From contig CALCQO010000002.1 of assembly GCA_937894675.1 (NCBI GenBank), positions 209,669 to 273,668 of the forward strand: a stretch of 64,000 nt of DNA, written 5' to 3'. The stretch is from an uncultured Clostridia bacterium (lineage in GTDB: Bacteria; Bacillota; Clostridia; Christensenellales; Aristaeellaceae). Positions 17,456-25,118 of this stretch are shown here, in pieces. Every line of letters begins with the position of its first letter. The first letter of the stretch is position 1. The translations under genes were made by a program, and so were the position numbers. The notes below the pieces were generated by a model. That model did not search any database. It was not told where the DNA came from and worked only from the letters and a program-made list of their open reading frames with translations.

Positions 17456-17731
17456 TGGGGGTTTCCAAAGGGACGGAATGAGCCGCCGCCAGTGGCGGAT
17501 GAAGGCGAATGGAAGTCCAATGAAGCAGGGAATGCCCAGCCGAACTACTGTGAGGCTGGGCATGACCATGCTGAATTGTGGTCATCATTCCCCTTTGGTG
17601 GGACGTGCCCCACCCATCGAAAGCCTGCTTTCGATGGTAAGGAGCTGCCCCGCAGTGCATGACTCCGATATGCTTGCATATCGGAAAAGGAACGAAGGGT
17701 GCGGCGACGCAGCAGCGAAGCGAATTTTGCG
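17456..17731 (+). repeat. Composite hairpin repeat HR2, A(interrupted)-D-E-F
   Basis: Module A arms CCAAAGGG (17465-17472) and CCCTTTGG (17591-17598) are split by about 118 bases, which include their own hairpin ATGCCCAGCC / GGCTGGGCAT (17532-17563). D follows with arms CCATCGAAAG and CTTTCGATGG (17614-17637), a paired change relative to HR1. E is CCGATATGC, TT, GCATATCGG (17665-17684). F runs from CGCA at 17708 to TGCG at 17731 around AGCGAAGCG. Modules B, C and G are absent. Confidence 0.9.
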
Positions 17732-17762
17732 ATAAACCGGACAAGAGATAGATGTGCATACG

Positions 17763-17792
17763 CCAACATACTATAAGTTGGGTACGCGTACC
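17763..17792. repeat. Palindrome between two opposed hairpin repeats
   Basis: GGTACGCGTACC at 17781-17792 is a perfect 12-base palindrome. It is preceded by CCAAC / GTTGG arms (17763-17781 area). It sits at the meeting point of HR2 and HR3. No gene or known site is recognised. Confidence 0.5.
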
Positions 17793-17811
17793 TTCCAACC
17801 TGTGCCGACCA

Positions 17812-17903
17812 CCGCAAAAGGTGCTTCGCTGTTTTACTGCGTTCTCTTCTGGGCTTTGCCCAGACCCACCCAAGGGGGATGATTCCCCTTGGGGAACCCG
17901 CAA
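17812..17903 (-). repeat. Composite hairpin repeat HR3, A-B-F, minus orientation
   Basis: Reading on the minus strand from the stop codon of the lyase gene: TTGCGGGTTC, module A with arms CCCAAGGGG and CCCCTTGGG (17893-17885 and 17877-17869), loop AATCATC, then B as TGGGC-AAA-GCCCA (17862-17850), then F with AGCGAAGC ending TTTTGCG (to 17812). It faces HR2 tail to tail, so two convergent genes each end in a copy. Confidence 0.9.
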
Positions 17904-19283
17904 TTAGAGTTGTTCGAATCTGCCGGTGAAGAAGCGCAGCTGTTTGGGCTCGTATGCCCATTTCAGGCCGCGGATATCCGCCGCGTGCTGATGCAGGTGC
18001 TTCACCGTTTCCGCCACATAGTCCATATGGGCGTAGGTATACACCCTGCGGGGGATGGTCAGGCGCACTGTTTCAAGCTTAGGCGCTTGATCCTCCCCCG
18101 TTTTCTTATCCCGCCCGGCAGAGATAATCCCCCGCTCCATGCTGCGCACGCCGCCCTCCACATAAATCGCCGCCGCCAGCGCCTGGGCTGGGAACTGGCT
18201 CTGACTCAAGTGCGGGCAGAAGGACCTGGCATCCAGGAACACCGCGTGGCCGCCCACGGGGCGGATGATGGGCACCCCCGCCTCCATCAGCCTGTCGCCA
18301 AGGTAGCGCACCTGCTTCACCCGGTGCTCGATATACTCTTCCTGCATGGCTTCTTCCAGCCCCACCGCCATGGCCTCCATATCCCGCCCGGCCATGCCGC
18401 CGTAGGAGGGCATGCCCTCAAACACCACCACCAGCTCCTTGGCGGCGGTAAACAGCTCCTCATCATTCAGGCACAGAAAGCCGCCGATGTTGGTAATGCA
18501 GTCCTTCTTGCCCGACATGGTGCAGCCGTCGGCGTAGCTGAACATTTCCTTCACAATATCCGCGATGGGGGTGTCCTGATACCCCGCCTCCTGCTCGCGG
18601 ATAAAGTAGGCGTTCTCCACGCAGCGGGTGGCGTCCATGAACACCCGGATGCCACGTGCCCGGCAGTACTCCGCCACCGCCCGCAGATTGGCCATGCTGA
18701 CGGGCTGGCCGCCCGCCAGGTTTACTGTGACCGCCACGCACACATAGGCGATGTTCTCCGCCCCCACCTTGCCCACCAGGGCGTCCAGCTTATCAAGGTC
18801 CACATTGCCCTTGAAGGGGATGTCCGCCGCGGCGTTGTGTGCCTGGTCCTGAATAATATCGTGGAAGATGCCGCCGTTGGCCTCCTGATGGTAGCGGGTG
18901 GTGGTGAAGTACATGTTGCCCGGCACATACTGCCCGGGTTTGATGGCGATACGGCTGAGGATGTTCTCCGCCCCGCGCCCCTGGTGGGTGGGCACCACAT
19001 GCGCAAAACCGAACAGCCGCTTCACGGTATCTTCCAAGCGGTAGAAGCTGCGGCTGCCCGCGTAGGCCTCATCCCCCTGCATCATGCCCGCCCACTGCCG
19101 GTCGCTCATGGCGTTGGTGCCCGAATCGGTGAGCAAGTCAATGTATACATCCTCCGCCTTTAGCAGGAAGGTGTTGTAGCCGGCCTCCGCCATCAGCTGC
19201 TCCCGCTGATTTTTATCTATCATTCGGATGGGTTCGACGGCCTTGATGCGGAACGGTTCCGCCGGATAACGCTGCAGATCCAT
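17904..19283 (-). CDS. tpl: Tyrosine phenol-lyase
   Basis: PLP enzyme that splits tyrosine into phenol, pyruvate and ammonia, reversibly. The 459-residue protein follows the classic family from end to end: YPAEPFRIK, DLLTDSGTNAMSD, VPTHQGRGAEN, GNMYFTTTRYHQE, FMDATRCVENA, the PLP-lysine segment YADGCTMSGKKDC and C-terminal EPKQLRFFT. SMERGIISAGR contains the arginine that marks tyrosine phenol-lyase and is replaced in tryptophanase. The start is the ATG at 19283, preceded by AGGAGG; upstream codons are not used. It has its own promoter, so it is a single-gene unit. Tyrosine fermentation and phenol release are expected. Confidence 0.95.
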   Translation of the reverse strand: MDLQRYPAEPFRIKAVEPIRMIDKNQREQLMAEAGYNTFLLKAEDVYIDLLTDSGTNAMSDRQWAGMMQGDEAYAGSRSFYRLEDTVKRLFGFAHVVPTHQGRGAENILSRIAIKPGQYVPGNMYFTTTRYHQEANGGIFHDIIQDQAHNAAADIPFKGNVDLDKLDALVGKVGAENIAYVCVAVTVNLAGGQPVSMANLRAVAEYCRARGIRVFMDATRCVENAYFIREQEAGYQDTPIADIVKEMFSYADGCTMSGKKDCITNIGGFLCLNDEELFTAAKELVVVFEGMPSYGGMAGRDMEAMAVGLEEAMQEEYIEHRVKQVRYLGDRLMEAGVPIIRPVGGHAVFLDARSFCPHLSQSQFPAQALAAAIYVEGGVRSMERGIISAGRDKKTGEDQAPKLETVRLTIPRRVYTYAHMDYVAETVKHLHQHAADIRGLKWAYEPKQLRFFTGRFEQL

Positions 19284-19297
19284 GGATAATCCTCCTG

Positions 19298-19324
19298 ATG
19301 CATATTTCGTTTTCTTATGCATAT
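19298..19324 (-). promoter_or_regulatory. Direct repeat ATGCATAT, possible operator of tpl
   Basis: ATGCATAT occurs at 19298-19305 and 19317-19324, a 19-base period (about two helical turns). One copy overlaps the -10 box and the predicted start point near 19316. This position suits a repressor, but no regulator is encoded nearby. Confidence 0.45.
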
Positions 19325-19351
19325 TGTACGGGACGCCCGGGCATAACGCAA
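19323..19351 (-). promoter_or_regulatory. Promoter of tpl
   Basis: On the minus strand, TTGCGT (19346-19351), a 17-base spacer and TACAAT (19323-19328). The leader is about 33 bases and carries an AGGAGG ribosome site. Confidence 0.7.
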
Positions 19352-19390
19352 TAGAAAAAGTACAAAATAAAAACATTTTTTCGCGCCAAG

Positions 19391-19412
19391 AAAAAAGCGC
19401 CGGTCAGGCGCT
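19391..19412 (-). terminator. Intrinsic terminator of the yicC-rsmA operon
   Basis: On the minus strand, AGCGCC / GGCGCT stem (19407-19412 and 19396-19401) with a 5-base loop, then six T (19391-19396). It lies 25 bases after the rsmA stop and upstream of the tpl promoter. Confidence 0.9.
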
Positions 19413-19436
19413 GTGAAAAACCAGAGAAAATTGCCG

Positions 19437-20240
19437 TTACGGCAGCAGTTCCAGCAGGGACAGAAAGTCCGGTATCTCCATCTGCTCCGCCCGGATGGTG
19501 GGGGCAAAGCCGCAGGCGGCCAGGATGGCCTCGGCCTGGGGGCGGGGAAGGGCGTAGCCGGGCATCAGGTTGTTAAGCAGGGTCTTGCGCTTCTGGGCAA
19601 AGGCCAGGCGCACCAGGCGGAAGAAAGCGGGCTGCTTCTCCTTAGGCACCAGAGGTTCCTGCCTCACAGGCATGTGCAGAAACACACTGTCCACCTTGGG
19701 GGGCGGGGTAAAGCACGCCGCGGGCACATCCAGCGCTTTCACCGGCTCTGTTTTGACCCGGCACAGGATGGGCAGCGGGCCCCAGCCATCCTCCCCGGGG
19801 CCTGCCAGGATGCGCTGGCCCGCCTCCTTCTGCACCATCACGCTGATGGACAAAAGGGGCAAGGACAGCTGCAGAAAGCTTTCCACCAGGGGGGTGGTGA
19901 TATAGTAGGGCAGGTTGGCCACAATGCGCAGCGGCCCATAAGGCGCAAGGAGCGCCTGCATATCCAGCTTCTGCGCGTCGCTGTGCAGGATGTCCACATG
20001 GTCAAACCCTGACAGCTTCAGCTTCAGGAAGGGCAGCAGGCGGCCGTCCACCTCCACGCTTATCAGTTTGCCGCAGGCTTTGGCCAGGAAGAAGGACAAA
20101 TCCCCCATCCCGGCGCCCATCTCAAACACTGTATCATGGGGGCCAACCTCCGCCGCCTCCACCAGGCGGGAAAGGATGGCCTCATCGCTTAAAAAGTTCT
20201 GCCCCAGCGCTTTGGCATGGCGGAAACCCTGCTGCTTCAT
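19437..20240 (-). CDS. rsmA: 16S rRNA dimethyladenosine transferase RsmA (KsgA)
   Basis: Dimethylates two adjacent adenines in the 3' hairpin of 16S rRNA with S-adenosylmethionine during small-subunit assembly. Visible motifs are LGQNFLSDEAI at the N terminus, the SAM loop FEMGAGMGDLS near residue 40, and the catalytic NLPYYIT near 110. Length of 267 is normal. Its start overlaps the rpe stop by four bases. Last gene of the long housekeeping operon; this position for rsmA, directly after rpe, differs from Bacillus. Confidence 0.96.
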   Translation of the reverse strand: MKQQGFRHAKALGQNFLSDEAILSRLVEAAEVGPHDTVFEMGAGMGDLSFFLAKACGKLISVEVDGRLLPFLKLKLSGFDHVDILHSDAQKLDMQALLAPYGPLRIVANLPYYITTPLVESFLQLSLPLLSISVMVQKEAGQRILAGPGEDGWGPLPILCRVKTEPVKALDVPAACFTPPPKVDSVFLHMPVRQEPLVPKEKQPAFFRLVRLAFAQKRKTLLNNLMPGYALPRPQAEAILAACGFAPTIRAEQMEIPDFLSLLELLP

Positions 20241-20881
20241 GGCAGCAGTTTCCGGCAGGCATCAATCACCTGGGCGGGGTTGTCGCTGCCGTAGATGCCC
20301 GATCCCATCACCAGCCGGGTCGCCCCGGCGCTGACCGCCAGATGGGCATTCTCCTGCACGATGCCCCCGTCCACCGAGCGCACCCCCTCAAAGCCCTGAT
20401 TCCGTACATGGCTCAGCTTGGAAAGCTGCTCCAGCTGGATTTTCTGCCCGCCAAAGCCGGGCTCCACGCTCATCACCAGTACCTGGTGGATGTCCCCCAG
20501 ATACCTGTCCAGAGCGCTGGCCGAGGTGCCGGGGCGCAGGGACAGCCCGGGCTTGACGCCCAGGGCGCGGATGTCCGCCAAAACGCGGCCCACATCCGCC
20601 TCTATCTCCACATGGATGGTCAGTTCATCCGCCCCGGCCTGGGCGAAGGCTTCGATATACTCCTCAGGGTTGGTCATCATCAGATGCACGTCCAACAACG
20701 CCGTGGGAAACGCCCGGCGCAGGGCTTGCACCAGGTGGGGTCCAAAGGTCAAATTGGGCACAAAATGGGCATCCATGATGTCCACATGCAGGGCGGCAGC
20801 CCCCGCGTCCAGCACCATCTGGATATCCTGCCCCAGGTTCAGCACATTGGCGGCCAGGATGGACGGCGCGATCTCAATCAT
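20237..20881 (-). CDS. rpe: Ribulose-phosphate 3-epimerase
   Basis: Interconverts ribulose 5-phosphate and xylulose 5-phosphate in the pentose phosphate pathway. The 214-residue TIM barrel has APSILAANVLNLG, the metal-site HVDIMDAHFVPNLTFGP, DVHLMMTNPEEYI, VEPGFGGQKI and VDGGI. The ATG at 20881 follows GGAGGGAAAG and is preferred over upstream in-frame codons. It overlaps rsgA by eight bases. The rsgA-rpe pairing is conserved in Bacillota. Confidence 0.96.
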   Translation of the reverse strand: MIEIAPSILAANVLNLGQDIQMVLDAGAAALHVDIMDAHFVPNLTFGPHLVQALRRAFPTALLDVHLMMTNPEEYIEAFAQAGADELTIHVEIEADVGRVLADIRALGVKPGLSLRPGTSASALDRYLGDIHQVLVMSVEPGFGGQKIQLEQLSKLSHVRNQGFEGVRSVDGGIVQENAHLAVSAGATRLVMGSGIYGSDNPAQVIDACRKLLP

Positions 20882-21752
20882 ATCTTTCCCTCCAGTTCGT
20901 TTCCACTTCAGAAAGCAGCTGTTGGTAGCGCTGCAGCCGCTGGGCGTCAATCTCTCCTATTTTCGCCGCTTCCTTTACCCGGCAGCCCGGCTCCTGGTTA
21001 TGGAAGCAGGGGGTAAAGCGGCACTGCCCCAAATAGGGGGCAAACTCGGGGTAGTTGTCCGGCAGGGTCACCGGCTCCATCTTGTCCGGCGCTTCCAACA
21101 GGCTGAAGCCCGGGGTATCCAGCGCCTTGATGCCGTTGGCTTCCAGCAGGGAAGCGTGGCGGGTGGTCTGCCGCCCCCGCTGGATTCTGCGGCTGATGCG
21201 CCCCGTTTCCAGATCCATGTCCAGCAGGCGGGAGAGCAGGGTGCTCTTGCCCACCCCCGACTGCCCGGCAAAGCAGCACAGGCCGCCTTGCAGCGCCTGG
21301 GCCAAAGCGTCCATCCCCCGGCCGTCGCGGGCGGAGACCCCCACCACCTGGGCCTGGGCGTCCCGGTAGGTGCTCCTGGCAAAATCCAGGGTTTCCTCGT
21401 CCATATCGCATTTGTTGATGACAATCAGTGGAGTAATCTGCTGCCGCTGGGCGCTGAGGAGCAGCTTGTCCACCAGCAGCCAGTCGGGCTGGGGGGCAGG
21501 CGCCGCCACGATGCACAGCCTGTCCACATTGGCCACCGGCGGGCGCAGGAACTGGCTTTTTCGGGGCAGGATTTCCTCCACCCAGCCATGCTCCTCCAGT
21601 TCTCCCGGGGTAAAGAGCACCAAATCCCCCACCAGGGGGGAAATTTTCTGCCGGCGGAACTTCTTCTTGGCGCGCAGCACATAGGCTTCGCCCCCCTTGT
21701 CCCGCACGGTGTACAGGCCGCCGCGGCCCTCGATAATCTGCCCTTCTCTCAT
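20874..21752 (-). CDS. rsgA: Ribosome small-subunit GTPase RsgA
   Basis: Circularly permuted GTPase that checks late 30S assembly. The 292-residue protein has an N-terminal OB fold (about 1-70), then permuted G motifs: NKCD (G4) before GQSGVGKST (G1) and DTPG (G3). The C-terminal zinc finger is C-x4-C-x-H-x5-C (CRFTPCFHNQEPGC). It overlaps the kinase gene by four bases, and in Bacillus the PrkC kinase phosphorylates this protein, which fits the neighbourhood. Confidence 0.96.
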   Translation of the reverse strand: MREGQIIEGRGGLYTVRDKGGEAYVLRAKKKFRRQKISPLVGDLVLFTPGELEEHGWVEEILPRKSQFLRPPVANVDRLCIVAAPAPQPDWLLVDKLLLSAQRQQITPLIVINKCDMDEETLDFARSTYRDAQAQVVGVSARDGRGMDALAQALQGGLCCFAGQSGVGKSTLLSRLLDMDLETGRISRRIQRGRQTTRHASLLEANGIKALDTPGFSLLEAPDKMEPVTLPDNYPEFAPYLGQCRFTPCFHNQEPGCRVKEAAKIGEIDAQRLQRYQQLLSEVETNWRERYD

Positions 21753-23365
21753 GTGGTGGGCACGTTTTCCGCCACGTACACCGCCAGCACGACTTCCATG
21801 GCCTCATCCAGGGGCATGATGATAGCCCCCGCCTCGGGGAACTGGTCGGCCACCTTGCCAAACTGGGTGCTGTCGGCCACGGGCACTTCCTCTACCTTGA
21901 TTTTGGCTACCGGCAGCCCCGCCGTCTGCAGGGCGCGCACGGCTTCCTCCCGGTCCTTGCCCACCATGTCGGGCACCGTCATCTGGCCGCCGGAAATGGT
22001 GACCTGGACGATTTCCCCGGTCTTAATCAGGGTGTCCGCGGCGGGCAATTGGGTTAGAATGGTGCCGGGGGCGCTGGGGTTCATTTCCCGGCGGATAACC
22101 AGCATGTTCAGGCCAACGCGGGCCATGGCGCGCTCCGCCTCCTGCTGCAAAAGGCCCACCAACTCGGGCACCACCTGGTCCACCGGGCCCAGGGACACCG
22201 TCAGCAGGATGGTTTCCCCCCTGCGCATCCTGTAGCCGTAGTCGTGGGACTGCAGAATCACCGTACCCGCGGGGGTGGTGCTGTTCTGCCTAACCACCTC
22301 GGGCTTGAGCCGGGCACGGATGGCGATGCGCAGGGCATCCTCCTCCGTTTCGCCAAGCAGGTAGGGGGCTTCGGTGGTGTTGACCACCTGCTGGTAGATG
22401 GCGGCGGTGCCAAACACCAAAGACCCCAGCACCGCCAGCGCCGCCAGCAGGGAGGCGGCGCGCTGCCACTTCCAGCGCTTTTTCTTCTTTTTCTGGGTGG
22501 GCACCACAAAAACAGGGGTGTCCCGGGTGTTTTCCTTTTCGGGGAACTGCAGGGCGCTTTTCACCGCCTGGGCCATGTCCAGGGCGGAGCGGTAGCGGTC
22601 CTGGGGGCTCTTTTCCAGGGCCTTCATCACCACGCTCTCAATGGCGGGGGAGACATCGGGGTTTAACTCCCTCACAGGCCGGGGCTTTTGCTGGATATGC
22701 TGCAGGGCGATGGTGACGGGCTTCTCCCCGTCAAAGGGAACCTTGCCGGTGAGCAGCTCGTAAAAGACCACGCCCACCGAATACAGATCGCTGGCTGTGG
22801 TGGCTACATCCCCCCGGGCCTGCTCGGGCGAAAAATAGTGGACGGAGCCCATCACCGTGTCTTTTTTATCCTTGATTTCCGTGCCCGAGCCCACCATGCG
22901 GGCGATGCCAAAGTCGGACACCTTGATGTAGCCCCGCTGGTCCACCAAAATATTCTGGGGCTTGATGTCCCGGTGGATGATGTTGGCGGCGTGGGCGTGC
23001 TGCAGGGCGGACAGAATGCGGATAACAATCTGGGAGGCCACGTCCTCGGGCAGCCTGCCCCGCTCCCGCACGATGTCCTTTAAGGTTTTGCCGTTGACAT
23101 ACTCGATGACGATGTACAGGTTGTTGGCGTCATCTCCCACGTCCAGCAGGTTTACGATGTTATGGTGGCTCATCTTGCTGGCGGCGGTGGCTTCCCGCTG
23201 GAAAAAGGCCACAAACTCGGGGTTGTCGTGGAACTCCGGCCGCAGGAACTTGACCGCCACATCGTGGCCGGTGCGCAAATCCCGGGCGCGGAATACCATG
23301 GCCATGCCGCCCTCGCCGATTTTTTCCAGCAGCTGGTAGCGGTCGCCCAACTTCTTGCCGATCAT
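21749..23365 (-). CDS. prkC: PASTA-domain Ser/Thr protein kinase PrkC
   Basis: Membrane kinase that senses peptidoglycan fragments and regulates growth, wall and ribosome factors. The chosen ATG at 23365 has GGAGGTGG upstream, giving 538 residues. The kinase domain spans about 10-270: GEGGMAMVF glycine loop, VAVK lysine, HRDIKPQN, DFGIAR and a TVMGSVHYFSPEQA activation segment. A lysine-rich juxtamembrane stretch and one membrane helix (about 338-360) follow, then three PASTA domains, fewer than the four or more of some relatives. It overlaps prpC by four bases. Confidence 0.95.
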   Translation of the reverse strand: MIGKKLGDRYQLLEKIGEGGMAMVFRARDLRTGHDVAVKFLRPEFHDNPEFVAFFQREATAASKMSHHNIVNLLDVGDDANNLYIVIEYVNGKTLKDIVRERGRLPEDVASQIVIRILSALQHAHAANIIHRDIKPQNILVDQRGYIKVSDFGIARMVGSGTEIKDKKDTVMGSVHYFSPEQARGDVATTASDLYSVGVVFYELLTGKVPFDGEKPVTIALQHIQQKPRPVRELNPDVSPAIESVVMKALEKSPQDRYRSALDMAQAVKSALQFPEKENTRDTPVFVVPTQKKKKKRWKWQRAASLLAALAVLGSLVFGTAAIYQQVVNTTEAPYLLGETEEDALRIAIRARLKPEVVRQNSTTPAGTVILQSHDYGYRMRRGETILLTVSLGPVDQVVPELVGLLQQEAERAMARVGLNMLVIRREMNPSAPGTILTQLPAADTLIKTGEIVQVTISGGQMTVPDMVGKDREEAVRALQTAGLPVAKIKVEEVPVADSTQFGKVADQFPEAGAIIMPLDEAMEVVLAVYVAENVPTT

Positions 23366-24069
23366 GCTTCCACCTCCAGCAGGATCAGGGTGATGTTGTC
23401 CCGCCCGCCCATGTCCAGGGCGGTGTTCAGCAGGCAATCCGCCGCGTCGGACAAGTCCGGGGTGGAAAGGATGTCCCGCAGGCGCGGGGCTTTGATGTAC
23501 TCCGTCAGCCCGTCGGTGCACAGCAGCCACCGGTCGCCAGGCCTCTTTTCCGGCCAGGAAATGTCCGCGTGGATGTTTTTGCTGGTGCCCACCGCCCGGG
23601 TAATCACGTTGCGGTAGGGATAATTGTCCGCCTCCTCCGGCGCCAGGGAACCGTCGCGCACCAGTTCAGCCACCAGGGAATGATCGGTGGACATCTGGGT
23701 AAGAACCCCCTCGCGCATCAGATAGCAGCGGCTGTCCCCCACATGGCCAAGGTAAAAGCCCTCGGGGGTTTCCCATAAAACGGTCATGGTGGTGCCCATG
23801 CCGCTGACCTCTTCCTCCAGCTTCTGGCGGGCGAAAATCTCCTTGTTGGCGCGGATAAAGCTCTTGCGCAGGGTGTCCTCGTTGGGCACATGGCCGGACA
23901 AATCCGCCGCCATCGCCTCCAGCGCCATGCGGCTGGCCACATGGCCGCCCCGGTGGCCGCCCATGCCGTCGGCCACGGCGTACACGGGGTAGAGGCCTTC
24001 CTGCACCAGGAAGCCATCCTGGTTGTTGGCCATGATGTTGCCGATATCCGTTCTGGTTACGATTTTCAC
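23362..24069 (-). CDS. prpC: PP2C-family protein phosphatase PrpC
   Basis: Metal-dependent phosphatase that reverses PrkC. The 235-residue protein has the PP2C metal motifs NQDGF, ADGMGGHRGG, GDSRCYLM, TDGLTEYI and RDNITLILLEV. GTG at 24069 is chosen as start because GGGGAGGGG lies just upstream and the protein then begins as homologues do (KIVTRTDIG). It overlaps rlmN by four bases (GTGA), as in many Bacillota. Confidence 0.95.
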   Translation of the reverse strand: MKIVTRTDIGNIMANNQDGFLVQEGLYPVYAVADGMGGHRGGHVASRMALEAMAADLSGHVPNEDTLRKSFIRANKEIFARQKLEEEVSGMGTTMTVLWETPEGFYLGHVGDSRCYLMREGVLTQMSTDHSLVAELVRDGSLAPEEADNYPYRNVITRAVGTSKNIHADISWPEKRPGDRWLLCTDGLTEYIKAPRLRDILSTPDLSDAADCLLNTALDMGGRDNITLILLEVEA

Positions 24070-25118
24070 CCTTGCCCCTCCCCGGATGGTAGTTTCAGCA
24101 CCCGCCTGCGCAGCTGCCCGCAGGCGCCCTGAATATCGCTGCCCATTTCCCTGCGGATGGTGGCGGAAATGTGGTTGTTCTCCAGTTCCTTTAGGAAAGC
24201 TTCCGCCTTCTGGCGGCTGACGCCCTTCAAATCCCGCTCCTTGACATCGTTGAGGGGAATCAGGTTCACATGGCACTGCAGCCCCCTGAGCAGTTGGGAC
24301 AGTTTTTTCGCCTGGTGCCCTTCGCTGTTGACCCCGTCGATGAGGGCATACTCGAACACGATGCGCCGGCCGGTCATTTCCACCCAGGCGCGGCAGGCTT
24401 CCATCAGTTTGTCCATGGGCCAGGCTTTGGCGATGGGCATAATCCGCAGCCGGGTCGCGTCATCGGGGGCATGGAGGGACACCGACAGGGTGACAGGCAG
24501 CTTTTCCTGTGCCAGCAGGTGCATTTTGTCCACAATGCCGCAGGTGCTCAGCGACACGCGCCGGGGGCTGATGTTTAGGCCGTTCGGGTGGCTGATAAGG
24601 CGCAGAAAGCGCACCACCTGCTCGTAGTTGTCCAGGGGCTCGCCGCTGCCCATCAGCACGATGTTGTGCACCGCTTCGCCCTGCAGTTCCCGGTTCACCG
24701 CCAGCACCTCGCCCAGCATCTCCCCGGCGCTCAGGTTGCGGATGCAGCCGTCCAGGGTGCTGGCGCAAAAGGCGCAGCCCATTTTGCACCCCACCTGGGT
24801 GGAAATGCACAGGGTGAGCCCGTGCTTGTAGCGCATCAGCACCCCTTCCACCGCGTTGCCGTCGGGAAAGGTGTACAGGTACTTCTGGGTGCCGTCCGCC
24901 TGGGAAACCTGGCGGTGAGTAATCACCGCGGGCTGGGCGATGGTGTCCTTGGCCAAATCGGCCAGCATGTCCTTGGGCAAATTGGACATGCCGTCAAAAT
25001 CCGCCCCCTTGTGCAGCCAGGAAAACAGCTGCTTGGCCCGGAAGGCGGGATAGCCCCGGCGCTTTACTTCTTCGGCCATTTCCTCTGGAAACAGGGACAG
25101 CCACTGCAAATCAGGCAT
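24066..25118 (-). CDS. rlmN: Dual-specificity rRNA/tRNA methyltransferase RlmN
   Basis: Radical SAM enzyme that methylates C2 of A2503 in 23S rRNA and A37 of some tRNAs. The radical motif CKMGCAFC (C-x3-C-x2-C) sits near residue 112. N-terminal residues 1-90 form the helical RlmN domain (FRAKQLFSWLHKG), and the region with LSTCGIVDKM holds the methyl-carrying cysteine environment, with the second catalytic cysteine near CGQ or CG motifs toward the C terminus. Length of 350 is typical. Overlaps rsmB by eight bases. Confidence 0.95.
   Translation of the reverse strand: MPDLQWLSLFPEEMAEEVKRRGYPAFRAKQLFSWLHKGADFDGMSNLPKDMLADLAKDTIAQPAVITHRQVSQADGTQKYLYTFPDGNAVEGVLMRYKHGLTLCISTQVGCKMGCAFCASTLDGCIRNLSAGEMLGEVLAVNRELQGEAVHNIVLMGSGEPLDNYEQVVRFLRLISHPNGLNISPRRVSLSTCGIVDKMHLLAQEKLPVTLSVSLHAPDDATRLRIMPIAKAWPMDKLMEACRAWVEMTGRRIVFEYALIDGVNSEGHQAKKLSQLLRGLQCHVNLIPLNDVKERDLKGVSRQKAEAFLKELENNHISATIRREMGSDIQGACGQLRRRVLKLPSGEGQG

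Noticed and set aside
17889..19163. 424-codon plus-strand frame opposite tpl
   Set aside because: Shadow of tpl; the lyase matches its family over the whole length.
20418..22235. 605-codon plus-strand frame opposite rpe and rsgA
   Set aside because: Antisense shadow; both minus-strand genes have all catalytic motifs.
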